Part shown: positions 42,607 through 51,467 of the stretch, one piece after another
How positions within the stretch are numbered: the stretch's first letter is position 1
Layout of the letters: every line of letters starts with the position of its first letter
Assembly: GCF_009176975.1 (NCBI RefSeq)
Contig: NZ_WEZG01000001.1
Span: forward strand, 496,001 to 560,000
Direction of reading: 5' to 3'
DNA length: 64,000 nt
Source: Aureimonas psammosilenae
GTDB lineage: Bacteria > Pseudomonadota > Alphaproteobacteria > Rhizobiales > Rhizobiaceae
Program-made: the position numbers and the translations under genes
The notes under the pieces: generated by a model
The model's database searches: none
What the model saw: only the letters and a program-made list of their open reading frames with translations
What the model was told of the DNA's origin: nothing

Positions 42607-43662
42607 ATGATGAGCGACGAGACTTTCTTCCGCGAGGTCAACGAGGAGATTCGCCAGCAGCGCGTGCACGATCTCTGGCGCCGCTTCGGCCGCTGGCTGA
42701 TCGTCGCCGCCGTGGTTCTCGTCATCGCCACGGGCGCCTACCTCGCGTATCGCCAATATACCGTTGCGCAGGCGAACGCGGCCGGCGACCGCTTCATCGC
42801 GGCGGTGGATCTGGCCGATGCCGACAAGTTCGACGAAGCGGTGACGCAGCTCGACGCCATCGCCAAGAGCGGGGCCGGTTCCTATCCGCTTCTGGCGGAC
42901 CTCCGCCTCGCGTCCATCCGCGCGCGTCAGGGCGACCTGAAAGGCGCGTTCGAGGGCTTCGACAAGGTCGCCAAGGACACCAACGCGCCGAAAGCCCTTC
43001 GCGACATCGCCGCGATCCGCGCCGGCTATGTGCTGGTTGATACCGGCTCGGTGGACGAGGTGCGGGCCGAGGTCGAGCGCTTGTCGGGCGACAGCGAGCC
43101 GCTGCGCTTCGCCGCCCGCGAGGCGATGGGGCTCGCGTCGTGGAAGGCCGGCAATCTCGATGAAGCGCGGCGCTTCCTCACGCAGAACCGCGACGACCAG
43201 GGCGCGCCTGCGGGCATCGGACTTCGCGCGCGCATCCTGATGGAACTGGTCGACGCCGGCACGACCCCCGCTTCGGCGGCGGAAGCTGCCGCCGCCACGC
43301 CAGCGGCGCCGGCCGCGCCGGCCGCCCCTGAAATCCTGCCATCGCCCATCCCGCTCGATCTCGAGGTGCCCGCCGCGCCGGGAGTTCCCGATGCGTCCGT
43401 CACCGTGCCGGAAGCGCCGGCTGTCGATGTCGCGCCTGCCGCTCCGCCGTCTCCGGTCGCACCCGTCGCGCCTGTCGCGCCGATTGCTCCGCCGGTGATC
43501 GACAGCCCCGCCACGACCGAGGCTCCCGTGGTCCCGCAGGCCCCCGCTGCCGACCCTGCGCCCGCTATCGACCCCGCCCCGACCCCCTCTGCCGAGCCGG
43601 CTCCCGCCGCTCCGGCGACGCAGGCACCGCCGGCCGGCGCGCCGGCCGCGCCCGCGAACTGA
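42607..43662 (+). CDS. YfgM-like TPR protein with long Ala/Pro tail
   Basis: 351 aa. Cytoplasmic N-terminus ([21 protein letters not shown]), one membrane helix at about 31-48 and a periplasmic TPR_21 (YfgM-type) domain to about residue 220. The remaining 130 residues are a low-complexity Ala/Pro/Val tail with [13 protein letters not shown]. YfgM associates with the SecYEG translocon and periplasmic chaperones in E. coli. It is 8 nt upstream of der, as yfgM is near der in many proteobacteria, but bamB, which often sits between them, is absent here. Confidence 0.85.
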   Translation: MMSDETFFREVNEEIRQQRVHDLWRRFGRWLIVAAVVLVIATGAYLAYRQYTVAQANAAGDRFIAAVDLADADKFDEAVTQLDAIAKSGAGSYPLLADLRLASIRARQGDLKGAFEGFDKVAKDTNAPKALRDIAAIRAGYVLVDTGSVDEVRAEVERLSGDSEPLRFAAREAMGLASWKAGNLDEARRFLTQNRDDQGAPAGIGLRARILMELVDAGTTPASAAEAAAATPAAPAAPAAPEILPSPIPLDLEVPAAPGVPDASVTVPEAPAVDVAPAAPPSPVAPVAPVAPIAPPVIDSPATTEAPVVPQAPAADPAPAIDPAPTPSAEPAPAAPATQAPPAGAPAAPAN

Positions 43663-43670
43663 ACGTCCCC

Positions 43671-45101
43671 ATGGTTTCCATCGCCATCATCGGCCGCCCG
43701 AATGTCGGCAAGTCGACCCTGTTCAACCGCCTCGTCGGCAAGCGCCTCGCGCTGGTGGACGACCGGCCGGGCGTGACCCGCGACCGACGGCAGGGGGACG
43801 CGCGACTTCTCGATATCGAATTCTCCATCATCGACACGGCGGGCCTGGAAAACGCCGCGCATGACAGCCTGGAAGCGCGCATGCGCGCCCAGACCGAGCG
43901 CGCGGTGGAGGAAGCCGATCTGTCCCTCTTCCTCGTGGATGCCAAGTCCGGCGTCACGCCGGACGACAACTTCTTCGGCGATCTTCTGCGCCGCAAGGGC
44001 CGTCCCGTTCTCCTTGTCGCCAACAAGGCGGAAGCGCGGGGCTCCGATGCCGGCTTCTACGACGCCTTCTCGCTCGGCCTCGGCGAGCCCGTTGCCATCT
44101 CCGCCGAGCACGGCGAGGGCATGGGGGATTTGCGCGACGCCATGGTCTCGATGCTCGGCGAGGCGGCCTTCGGGCTCGACCTCGAAGACGAGCTGGACGA
44201 GGCTGAAACCGACGTGCCGCTCGCCCCCCTTCTCGACGAGAACGGCGAGGAGATCATCGAGGCCTATGACGCGACGAAGCCGCTGCGCATCGCCGTCGTG
44301 GGCCGCCCGAACGCCGGCAAGTCGACGCTGGTGAACCGCTTCCTCGGCGAGGATCGGCTTCTCACCGGCCCGGAAGCCGGCATCACGCGCGATTCTATTT
44401 CCGTCGAATGGGAATGGCGCGGGCGCAAAATCAAGATGTTCGACACTGCGGGCCTGCGCCGTCGCGCCAAGGTGCAGGAAAAGCTGGAAAAGCTTTCCGT
44501 CGCCGATGCGCTTCGCGCGGTGAAGTTCGCCGAGGTCGTGGTGATCGTGCTCGACGCCGCCATCCCCTTCGAGCGGCAGGACCTGTCCATCGCCGATCTC
44601 GTGGTGCGCGAGGGCCGGGCGCCGGTGATCGCCTTCAACAAATGGGATCTCGTGGAGGACCGTCAGGCGACGCTCGCCGCGCTTCGCGAAATGACCGAAC
44701 GCCTTCTGCCCCAGGCACGCGGCATCCGCGCCGTCGCTGTTTCGGGCGAAACGGGCGAAGGGCTCGACCGCCTGATGCAGTCGGTCGCCACCACGCACGA
44801 ACTTTGGAACAAGCGCATCTCGACCGCCAAGCTGAACCAGTGGCTGGAGCGGATGACGAGCCACCACCCGCCGCCGGCCGTCGCCGGTCGCCGCGTCAAC
44901 ATCAAGTACATGACGCAGGTGAAGACGCGCCCGCCGACCTTCATCCTGTCGACCACGCGGCCGGAAGCGCTCGGCACCTCCTACCAGCGCTACCTCATCA
45001 ATGGCTTGCGCGAGACGTTCGGCCTCGCCGGCGTGCCGATTCGCTTCAACTTCCGCAAGAGCAACAACCCGTTTGCCGGGCGCGCCAAGCCGAAAAGGTA
45101 A
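43671..45101 (+). CDS. der: Ribosome biogenesis GTPase Der
   Basis: 476 aa with two tandem GTPase domains, unique to Der/EngA. Domain 1: [14 protein letters not shown] (about 8-21), DTAGLE, NKAE. Domain 2: [15 protein letters not shown] (about 211), [20 protein letters not shown]. The C-terminal KH-like domain ends [11 protein letters not shown]. It helps assemble the 50S subunit. The acidic linker between the domains ([10 protein letters not shown]) is normal for alphaproteobacteria. It starts 8 nt after the TPR gene and is probably co-transcribed with it. Confidence 0.97.
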   Translation: MVSIAIIGRPNVGKSTLFNRLVGKRLALVDDRPGVTRDRRQGDARLLDIEFSIIDTAGLENAAHDSLEARMRAQTERAVEEADLSLFLVDAKSGVTPDDNFFGDLLRRKGRPVLLVANKAEARGSDAGFYDAFSLGLGEPVAISAEHGEGMGDLRDAMVSMLGEAAFGLDLEDELDEAETDVPLAPLLDENGEEIIEAYDATKPLRIAVVGRPNAGKSTLVNRFLGEDRLLTGPEAGITRDSISVEWEWRGRKIKMFDTAGLRRRAKVQEKLEKLSVADALRAVKFAEVVVIVLDAAIPFERQDLSIADLVVREGRAPVIAFNKWDLVEDRQATLAALREMTERLLPQARGIRAVAVSGETGEGLDRLMQSVATTHELWNKRISTAKLNQWLERMTSHHPPPAVAGRRVNIKYMTQVKTRPPTFILSTTRPEALGTSYQRYLINGLRETFGLAGVPIRFNFRKSNNPFAGRAKPKR

Positions 45102-45139
45102 GCCTTCGTCGGCATGACGGATTCGTCACAAAGGATTGA

Positions 45140-45167
45140 TTAACGAAGGAATTCAACGCCTCGTTAA
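45140..45167. repeat. Inverted repeat between der and the wall hydrolase gene
   Basis: TTAACGAAGG and CCTCGTTAA are complementary except for one bulged A, around AATTCAACG. It lies 38 nt after der and 61 nt before the hydrolase start. It may be a terminator (no T-run) or an operator. The TTAAC half-sites resemble CtrA half-sites, but their spacing (19-20 nt) does not match the TTAA-N7-TTAA consensus. Confidence 0.35.
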
Positions 45168-45227
45168 CCAAGAAAAAAGGTTGTCGGACGATCCTCCACC
45201 CGTGGAATTGAGGTGGCGGGTTCGTTC

Positions 45228-46466
45228 ATGATTGCCAAAGCGAGAAGGCGCCGGAAGGCGGGTGGACCAGGTTTCCCCGCGCATCTTCGCCGGCCGTTGC
45301 TTCTCGCGGTCGCGTCCCTTTGCGCCCTGCCGGTTCTGTCCAAGCCCATCGCCTTCGGCGACATGACGAGCCTTCTGGAAGGGCGGGGCTCGGCTGCGCG
45401 TTGGCAAGCCTTCTTCGTGCCGTCCCCGGTCGGGGCCATCGAGGCGGCAACCGTTTCCTTCGCCGGCAAGAACGGCGCCCGCCTGCCGGCCGGCACGGGA
45501 GTCAGCGGCGGCGATGGTCGTCTCTACGCCACCGATGCGCCGCGTCCTGCCTTCGACACGCCGGACGAAGCGCGGATCAACCGCGAGGAGAAGACCGGCC
45601 GCGTTCTCGCCGTCACGCCCTTCGCTCCCCCGAAGGCCTTTTCGGCCGGGTCCATTCTGGAGCGCCAATCGCTCCTGACCCCGCCGGCGGCGGACGCCGA
45701 AATCCGCACCGCGTTCGTCGGAAGTGTCGACGCGGGCGAGAGCATCCAGATCGCCATGAATTTCGAGCCGGCGCGCGGTCCCGTGCCGCTGCCGCAGGCC
45801 GCCCCGACCGTGATGATCGCTTCGCTCTCGCCGAAAGCCGCGAAACTTGCCGCCGTTTCCCAAGCGGCCGCTTCGCCGGGCGACGTCTCGGTGCTCGCCT
45901 ATGCGCCGTCCGAAACCCTTCAGAACCCGGCCGCCTCGCTTTTCGGGCGCATTCTGCGCGGCAGCGGCGCGGCGGAAACGGGCGCCGGCTTCGTTCCCCC
46001 GATTGGGCGCGACGACCACGCCTGGGCCGCGACGCCGCTTCCCGCCACGGCCTTCGAGCCGAAAGAGCAGCTTTGCCTGGCAGAGGGCATCTATTTCGAG
46101 GCGCGCGGCGAATCGGAGCGCGGCCAAGCGGCCGTCGCACAGGTGATTCTCAATCGCGTGCGCAACCCGACCTATCCGAAGACGATCTGCGGCGTGGTCT
46201 ACCAAAACAAGGACTGGCGCAACCGCTGCCAGTTCTCCTTCGCCTGCGACGGCCACAAGAAGCGCGTCACCAACAAGCGCGCGTTTTCCGTTTCCATGCG
46301 GATCGCGGGGGAGGTGACGCGCGGCGAAACCTGGCTCGCCGATGTCGGCTCGGCGACCCATTACCACGCGACCTATGTCCGCCCCTTCTGGGCGAGCGCG
46401 ATGAAGCGCGTCGACAAGATCGGCCAGCATATCTTCTACCGCACCTATGGCGGCGGCTGGAACTGA
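45228..46466 (+). CDS. SleB-type cell-wall hydrolase
   Basis: 412 aa. N-terminal basic stretch and one hydrophobic helix (about 26-40, signal anchor), a long linker of low conservation, then a C-terminal Hydrolase_2/SleB domain from about 280: LCLAEGIYFEARGESERGQ with the catalytic Glu, AVAQVILNRVRNPTYP, ICGVVYQNKDWRNRCQFSFACD and ATHYHATYVRPFW. Such enzymes cut the glycan strand of peptidoglycan. The start at 45228 follows GAGGTGG; a GTG at 45213 is an alternative. Confidence 0.88.
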   Translation: MIAKARRRRKAGGPGFPAHLRRPLLLAVASLCALPVLSKPIAFGDMTSLLEGRGSAARWQAFFVPSPVGAIEAATVSFAGKNGARLPAGTGVSGGDGRLYATDAPRPAFDTPDEARINREEKTGRVLAVTPFAPPKAFSAGSILERQSLLTPPAADAEIRTAFVGSVDAGESIQIAMNFEPARGPVPLPQAAPTVMIASLSPKAAKLAAVSQAAASPGDVSVLAYAPSETLQNPAASLFGRILRGSGAAETGAGFVPPIGRDDHAWAATPLPATAFEPKEQLCLAEGIYFEARGESERGQAAVAQVILNRVRNPTYPKTICGVVYQNKDWRNRCQFSFACDGHKKRVTNKRAFSVSMRIAGEVTRGETWLADVGSATHYHATYVRPFWASAMKRVDKIGQHIFYRTYGGGWN

Positions 46467-46536
46467 TCGCCGAAGCAGCCTTGCCATTGTAAGCCGAGGC
46501 GGGCATCGCTCGTTTTCAGCGCGGGAAAAGGCGGCC

Positions 46537-46866
46537 ATGAGCGATCACGACGACAAGGATCTGAAGCGGCAGGGCGACGATCTGGAGCGGCGAATCGCCG
46601 AAAGCCGCTCGCGACTGCCCGGCAATCGGCCGGAAGCCAACCCGACGCAAGGCATGCGCGGGGCGGCGGAAGGGTTCAAGATCGCCAGCGAGTTCGTGGC
46701 CGGCATTCTGGTGGGCGTCGCCATCGGTTACGGCATCGACCAGTTCTTCGGCACGACCCCCTTCGGCCTGATCGTCTTCCTGATGATCGGCTTTGCGGCG
46801 GGCGTGCGCAACGTCATTCGCGCCACAACCAAGCCCGCCAACCCGCCCGACACGCCGCCGCGCTGA
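46537..46866 (+). CDS. atpI: ATP synthase accessory protein AtpI
   Basis: 109 aa, a charged N-terminal helix ([17 protein letters not shown]) followed by two membrane helices (about 48-66 and 72-92: [20 protein letters not shown] and [19 protein letters not shown]). The F0F1-assembly AtpI family, often with Mg2+ or c-ring assembly roles. The start follows GGGAAAAGG. It leads the atpB-atpE-atpF'-atpF cluster as in other alphaproteobacteria. Confidence 0.9.
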   Translation: MSDHDDKDLKRQGDDLERRIAESRSRLPGNRPEANPTQGMRGAAEGFKIASEFVAGILVGVAIGYGIDQFFGTTPFGLIVFLMIGFAAGVRNVIRATTKPANPPDTPPR

Positions 46867-46972
46867 CAACGCTCGGGAAAGTCGCCTGCGGCTGTTGCAC
46901 TGCGCGCCGCCTGACGCTATGGGCAAGACGCCGAATTTATGGCGAAACGTGGCAGGGAAGGGCCCAGGGAAC

Positions 46973-47734
46973 TTGGCAGCGAATCCGACCGACCCGATCC
47001 ATCAGTTCCAGCTTTTCCCGATCGGTCCGCAGATCGAGATCGGCGGCCTGAACTTCTCGTTCACCAACTCCGCCCTGTTCATGGTGGTGACGGCTGCCGT
47101 CGCGCTCAGCTTCCTTTACCTCTCGACAAGGGGCCGCCAGCTCGTTCCCTCGCGCGTCCAGTCGGTCAGCGAGCTGTCCTACGAATTCGTCGCCAACATG
47201 CTGCGCGACGCCACCGGCAATGCCGGCATGAAGTTCTTCCCCTTCGTGTTCTCGCTTTTCGTGTTCGTGCTGGTGGCGAACCTCTTCGGCATGGTGCCGT
47301 ATTTCTTCACGGTCACGAGCCATCTGATCGTCACCTTCGCCCTGGCGCTCCTCGTGATCGGCACCGTGGTGGTCTACGGCTTCATGAAGCACGGTCTCGG
47401 CTGGCTGAAGATCTTCGTGCCCTCGGGCGTGCCCGGCGCGGTTCTGCCGCTCGTGGTGATCATCGAGATCGTGTCCTTCCTGTCCCGGCCGGTTTCGCTC
47501 TCGGTGCGTTTGTTCGCCAACATGCTGGCCGGTCACATCACGCTGAAGGTCTTCGCGGGCTTCGTCGTGTCCTTGTCGAGCCTCGGCGCGCTCGGCGTCG
47601 TCGGCTCGATCCTGCCGCTTCTGATGACGATCGCGCTGACCGCCTTGGAATTCTTGGTGGCGTTCCTCCAGGCCTACGTGTTCGCCGTTCTCACCTGCAT
47701 GTACCTGAACGACGCCGTTCACGTTCACCACTAA
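46973..47734 (+). CDS. atpB: ATP synthase F0 subunit a
   Basis: 253 aa from a TTG at 46973, chosen because [12 protein letters not shown] is close to the usual family N-terminus and GGGAAGGG lies about 10 nt upstream. The in-frame ATG at 46919 would add 18 unconserved residues without a ribosome site; the choice is not certain. Five or six membrane helices; the essential Arg is in [14 protein letters not shown], and the C-terminal helix contains [20 protein letters not shown]. It forms the proton half-channels next to the c-ring. Confidence 0.95.
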   Translation: MAANPTDPIHQFQLFPIGPQIEIGGLNFSFTNSALFMVVTAAVALSFLYLSTRGRQLVPSRVQSVSELSYEFVANMLRDATGNAGMKFFPFVFSLFVFVLVANLFGMVPYFFTVTSHLIVTFALALLVIGTVVVYGFMKHGLGWLKIFVPSGVPGAVLPLVVIIEIVSFLSRPVSLSVRLFANMLAGHITLKVFAGFVVSLSSLGALGVVGSILPLLMTIALTALEFLVAFLQAYVFAVLTCMYLNDAVHVHH

Positions 47735-47798
47735 ACCGATCCGCGGTTCCCGCCGGAACCGTCAGGACCAAACCGCTTAAATCCAGGAAGGAGTTCAC

Positions 47799-48026
47799 AT
47801 GGACGCGGAAGCTGCTCGTTACATCGGTGCCGGTCTCGCTTGTTTCGGCATGGCCGGAACGGCTCTCGGTCTCGGCAACATGTTCGCCCAGTACCTCGCC
47901 GGCGCTCTGCGCAACCCCTCGGCCGCCGATGGCCAGTTCGGCCGCCTGATCTTCGGCTTCGCGGTGACGGAAGCGCTCGGCATCTTCTCGCTGCTGATCG
48001 CGCTCCTTCTCCTCTTCGCCGTCTGA
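47799..48026 (+). CDS. atpE: ATP synthase F0 subunit c
   Basis: 75 aa with two membrane helices: the Gly/Ala-rich [17 protein letters not shown] helix and the helix containing [15 protein letters not shown] with proton-carrying E58. The loop has the usual Arg-Asn-Pro (LRNPSA). An ideal AGGAAGGAG ribosome site and a small hairpin (CGGTTCC/GGAACCG, 47744-47761) lie upstream, fitting high expression of the ring subunit. A strong terminator follows the gene. Confidence 0.97.
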   Translation: MDAEAARYIGAGLACFGMAGTALGLGNMFAQYLAGALRNPSAADGQFGRLIFGFAVTEALGIFSLLIALLLLFAV

Positions 48027-48054
48027 TCGACGACGAGCCGAGCTAGGTCGTTGC

Positions 48055-48088
48055 GACCGGCGGTGCCATTTCCGCCGGTCCTTTTTTG
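48055..48088 (+). terminator. Intrinsic terminator between atpE and atpF'
   Basis: GACCGGCGG (48055-48063) pairs perfectly with CCGCCGGTC (48072-48080), loop TGCCATTT, then C and six T (48082-48087). It is a textbook Rho-independent terminator inside the atp operon, 29 nt after atpE and 20 nt before atpF'. Partial termination here would raise the ratio of subunit c to the b subunits. Confidence 0.85.
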
Positions 48089-48106
48089 AAAGCGTCGGAG
48101 CCCTTC

Positions 48107-48712
48107 ATGTTCGTGACCCCAGCCTTCGCGCAGACCGAAAGCCCGGACGCCCACGGCGCCCATGCGGGCACGGAGCCGTTGGCGCCGGGCGAGGGCGCGG
48201 CCCATACCGAAGTTGCCCATGAAGGCGCGTTTCCGCCCTTCAACCCCGAATATTACCCTTCGCAGATCCTTTGGCTCGCGATCACCTTCGGCGTCTTCTT
48301 CTATGTCCTGAAGAAGACCATCCTCCCGCAGATCGGTGAAACGCTGAACGATCGCCGCAGCCGCGTGTCCGCCGATCTCGACGCCGCGTCGAAGATGAAG
48401 ACGGATGCCGACGCCGCGCACGCCGCCTACGAGCAGGGTCTTGCCGAAGCGCGCATCCGCTCGCATGCCATCGCGACGGAAGCGCGCGACAACGCCAAGA
48501 ACAGCGCCGAAGCCGAGCGCAAGCGGACCGAAGGCGCTCTCGACGCCAAGCTCGAGGAAGCGCAGGCCCGCATCGGTGAAATCAAGTCCCGCGCTCTCGG
48601 CGAGGTCGGCCAGATCGCGGAGGACGTCACGCAGTCGATCCTCGCGGACGTCGCCAAGCTCGACGTCTCGCGCGAGGAAGCGGCTGGCGCCGTCGCCAGC
48701 GTCCGCCGCTAA
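48107..48712 (+). CDS. ATP synthase F0 subunit b'
   Basis: 201 aa. Alphaproteobacteria have two b-type subunits; this is the b' form (atpF' or atpG). The N-terminus MFVTPAFAQTES looks like a vestigial signal, followed by a His/Gly/Ala-rich region, one membrane helix (about 56-75, ILWLAITFGVFFYVLKKTI) and a long coiled coil reaching to F1. GGAG 7 nt before the ATG at 48107 decides the start; a longer frame from 48086 would start inside the terminator region. Confidence 0.93.
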   Translation: MFVTPAFAQTESPDAHGAHAGTEPLAPGEGAAHTEVAHEGAFPPFNPEYYPSQILWLAITFGVFFYVLKKTILPQIGETLNDRRSRVSADLDAASKMKTDADAAHAAYEQGLAEARIRSHAIATEARDNAKNSAEAERKRTEGALDAKLEEAQARIGEIKSRALGEVGQIAEDVTQSILADVAKLDVSREEAAGAVASVRR

Positions 48713-48724
48713 GGGAGCCTTCCG

Positions 48725-49204
48725 ATGGACAATTCATTCTGGGCATTCATCGCCCTCGTCCTCTTCTTCGTGATCGTCTGGTACGCCAAGGCCTTTCCGA
48801 AGATGGGCAAGGCGCTCGACGATCACGGCAACCGCGTTCGCCGCGAACTCGACGAGGCGCGCGCCTTGAAGGAAGAGGCCAAGACGCAGCTCGCCGAATA
48901 TCAGCGCCGCAGCCATGAGGCCGAGCGCGAAGCACAGGCGATCGTCGCCGCCGCGACCCGCGAAGCCGAAGCGATCCTCACCGACGCGCGCCGCCGCAAC
49001 GAGGAATACGTCACGCGCCGCACGCAGATGGCCGAAGCCAAGATCGCCCAGGCCGAAGCCGAAGCCATCGCCGAAGTGAAGGCCACGGCGGTCGATCTCG
49101 CCATCGCCGCCGCCGGTCGCGTCATCGCCGAGAAGTCCGCCCACGGCGAATCGGGTCGCTTCATCGACCAGTCGCTTGGCGAAATCCGTCAGCGCCTGAA
49201 CTGA
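48725..49204 (+). CDS. atpF: ATP synthase F0 subunit b
   Basis: 159 aa. N-terminal membrane helix (MDNSFWAFIALVLFFVIVWY) and a long coiled coil of Ala/Glu/Arg heptads (about 30-140). With b' it forms the peripheral stalk holding F1 against the a subunit. It starts 12 nt after the atpF' stop with GGGAG. The F1 genes (atpH-A-G-D-C) are not in the window, as expected for alphaproteobacteria, where F0 and F1 are separate operons. A hairpin terminator follows. Confidence 0.95.
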   Translation: MDNSFWAFIALVLFFVIVWYAKAFPKMGKALDDHGNRVRRELDEARALKEEAKTQLAEYQRRSHEAEREAQAIVAAATREAEAILTDARRRNEEYVTRRTQMAEAKIAQAEAEAIAEVKATAVDLAIAAAGRVIAEKSAHGESGRFIDQSLGEIRQRLN

Positions 49205-49238
49205 CCTCAAGCGGTTCTTCCGCTTTCTGATGATCCGC

Positions 49239-49268
49239 AAGCCGCCGGTTGTTTCAGCCGGCGGCTTT
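49239..49268. terminator. Terminator between convergent atpF and rnhB
   Basis: AAGCCGCCGG (49239-49248) pairs perfectly with CCGGCGGCTT (49258-49267), loop TTGTTTCAG, then T. It serves atpF; it also overlaps the last codons of rnhB, and may terminate that gene as well. Confidence 0.75.
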
Positions 49269-49925
49269 CGCGTTTCTGACGGGTCCAAAGGAGAAGCGGT
49301 GGTGCGGCGTTCGACCTTGGGCCGACAGGGCATCGAGATGGAGCTTCGTGCCGTAGCCCATATGCCGAGCGAAGCCGAAGGCTGGAAAACTGTCCGACAG
49401 CCGAATCATGATCCGGTCGCGCATGACTTTCGCGACGATGGAAGCGGCCGCGATCGAAAGCGACCGGGCATCGCCCGAGACAAGCGCGGTGCCGCGTGCG
49501 CTCAGTCCGGGCGGTACGTCCTTGCCATCGATCAGGCAATGGCAGGCATGGGACTCGTTTCCCGGCAACGCCTCGACCGCCCGCGTCATCGCCAGAAGCG
49601 AGGCGGCGCGGATATTGATGCGGTCGATCTCCTCAGGCCCGGCCGTCGCGAAGGCGACCGTCGATGACGCAAGGATCGCCGCGAATAAGTCCTCGCGCGC
49701 CCTCATCGTCAGTTTCTTGGAATCGTTCAGGCCGCTCGGAATGGCGGCTGGATCGAGGATTACCGCGGCCGCGACAACCGGCCCGGCGAGTGGTCCGCGT
49801 CCCGCTTCATCGACGCCCGCGACGAAGCGCGTGCCCTTGTCGTACAGTGCAGCCTCGAACGTGAAGTCCGGGATGAAATCGGAGGGCGGGGCAGGGGAGC
49901 GGGTGCGCTTCATGCCTAAGCGCAT
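49254..49925 (-). CDS. rnhB: Ribonuclease HII
   Basis: 223 aa. It cuts the RNA strand of RNA-DNA hybrids and removes single ribonucleotides from DNA. The active-site set DEDD is seen as VAGVDEAGRGPLAGP (D39, E40 from the first Met), a Asp in LIDGKDVP and one in AKVMRDRIM; the C-terminal YGTKLHLDALSAQG is standard. MKRTRS at 49913 is an equally possible start. The stop lies in the terminator hairpin shared with atpF. Tandem 11-bp repeats lie 43 nt upstream. Confidence 0.95.
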   Translation of the reverse strand: MRLGMKRTRSPAPPSDFIPDFTFEAALYDKGTRFVAGVDEAGRGPLAGPVVAAAVILDPAAIPSGLNDSKKLTMRAREDLFAAILASSTVAFATAGPEEIDRINIRAASLLAMTRAVEALPGNESHACHCLIDGKDVPPGLSARGTALVSGDARSLSIAAASIVAKVMRDRIMIRLSDSFPAFGFARHMGYGTKLHLDALSAQGRTPHHRFSFGPVRNAKAAG

Positions 49926-49968
49926 AAGCCGCTTGATCGGTTCGCCTCAAGGGGGGGCGCGTTCCGGT

Positions 49969-50004
49969 TGGCATAATAGTCGTCCGCTGCGGCTGGCATA
50001 ATAG
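49969..50004. promoter_or_regulatory. Tandem 11-bp repeat upstream of rnhB
   Basis: TGGCATAATAG occurs at 49969-49979 and 49994-50004, 25 nt apart centre to centre. Read on the minus strand each copy contains a TATTAT element close to a -10 box, so it could be two promoters or a repeated operator for rnhB. The rest of the 233-nt gap to the radical SAM gene shows nothing recognisable. Confidence 0.35.
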
Positions 50005-50158
50005 CGCACGACGCAAGACAGTCGCGGAAGGACGGCTTGCTCTCTTGCGCGGCCTTCCTTATCGCCATCGACAGCGACCGCCCCAAATCGGCGCGGTCGT
50101 CAGCGCTCTCCAAGCATCCCCGCATGAACGGTTGTGACGCGCTTGCAGAGGGATGGGA

Positions 50159-51313
50159 TCAGAGCAGAGCCAATTGGACGCCGCCTTCCGGCTGCGGCGC
50201 GCGGAAAAGGTCGGTGCGCAGGATGTGCCGCGTCTGGTTCAAGCCGAGCCGCGCCGCCGCGAGTTCGAAGCGCCGCTTGATCTGGAATGCGTAGGGTCCC
50301 GTGCCGCGCATCCGCTTGCCCCACTCGGCATCGTAGTCCTTGCCCTCGCGCATGGAGCGCAGAAGCGCCATCACGTGGCGATAACGGTCCGGATAATGGC
50401 GCAGGAGCCAATCCTTGAAGATCTGGCTGACTTCGAGCGGCAGGCGCAGAAGCACGTAGCCCGCTTCCTTCGCGCCGGCTGCCGCCGCTGCTTCCAAAAG
50501 GCGCTCGATCTCGTGATCGGTGAGGCCGGGAATGATCGGCGCGGTCATCACCATCGCCGGGATGCCCGCGTCCGTCAGCACCTTCACCGCTTCCAGGCGC
50601 TTCACCGGCGTCGCGGCGCGCGGCTCCATCGCGCGGGCGAGGCGCTTGTCGAGCGTCGTCACCGACATCGCGACCTTCACGAGGCCCTTGGCGGCCATGC
50701 GCTCCAGGATGTCCACGTCGCGTGTCACGAGCGCCGACTTGGTCACGATCCCGACCGGATGGTTGGCCGCTTCCAGCACCTCCAGAAGCTCGCGCATGAT
50801 GCGGCGCTCCTTCTCGATGGGCTGGTAGGGATCGGTATTGGTGCCGATGGCGATGGTACGGGGCTCGTAGCCGCGCTTCGACAACTCGCGCTCCAGAAGG
50901 CGCGCGGCGTTCGGCTTAGCGAAGAGCTTGGTTTCGAAGTCGAGCCCGGCGGACAGGCCCATATAGGCATGGGTCGGCCGCGCGAAGCAGTAGACGCAGC
51001 CGTGCTCGCAGCCGCGATACGGATTGACCGAGCGCTCGAAGGAGATGTCGGGCGAGGTGTTGCGCGTGATGATCGTCTTCGGCGCTTCGACCTGGACCTC
51101 CGTGCGCAGCGGCGGCAACTCGTCCATGACATTCCAGCCGTCGTCGGAGGATACGCGCGCGAAAGGTTCGAAGCGGCCGGTCGGATTGATGCCGGCGCCT
51201 CGGCCTCGGCGTCGTTCCGGCGCAATGGCCGTATCGTCGGGAATGCCGAGCGGCGTTCCGACCTTGCGGCCCTTGGCGAAGGCCGCGCGGTCGGCGGCGA
51301 AAGCGTCCTGCAT
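50159..51313 (-). CDS. PA0069 family radical SAM protein
   Basis: 384 aa. The CxxxCxxC iron-sulfur motif is NPYRGCEHGCVYCFAR (C102, C106, C109), the hallmark of radical SAM enzymes; the core (to about residue 330) is the spore-photolyase-like PA0069 subgroup. The C-terminal part continues GLNQTRHILRTDLFR and is a helical extension. The reaction is unknown; a nucleic-acid or DNA-repair role is often supposed. GGGGAGG lies 5 nt before the ATG at 51313; a longer frame would start upstream in the divergent gap. rnhB is its downstream neighbour. Confidence 0.92.
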   Translation of the reverse strand: MQDAFAADRAAFAKGRKVGTPLGIPDDTAIAPERRRGRGAGINPTGRFEPFARVSSDDGWNVMDELPPLRTEVQVEAPKTIITRNTSPDISFERSVNPYRGCEHGCVYCFARPTHAYMGLSAGLDFETKLFAKPNAARLLERELSKRGYEPRTIAIGTNTDPYQPIEKERRIMRELLEVLEAANHPVGIVTKSALVTRDVDILERMAAKGLVKVAMSVTTLDKRLARAMEPRAATPVKRLEAVKVLTDAGIPAMVMTAPIIPGLTDHEIERLLEAAAAAGAKEAGYVLLRLPLEVSQIFKDWLLRHYPDRYRHVMALLRSMREGKDYDAEWGKRMRGTGPYAFQIKRRFELAAARLGLNQTRHILRTDLFRAPQPEGGVQLALL

Positions 51314-51467
51314 GGGTGCCTCCCCAGCGGCAAATGTCCGGGCTGGTGAGAACAGAACTAGTACGAAAAGAGGAACAATACAAGAACGAAATGGCGAAGG
51401 ACGGCGGGTGGTCGCCCGTCCTCGCATCGGCTAGATCAGGACGGTTCGAAGAGGCGGATTTGCGGCG

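Noticed and set aside
45140-45167. CtrA box upstream of the wall hydrolase gene
   Set aside because: TTAA half-sites are present but 19-20 nt apart; the CtrA consensus needs TTAA-N7-TTAA.
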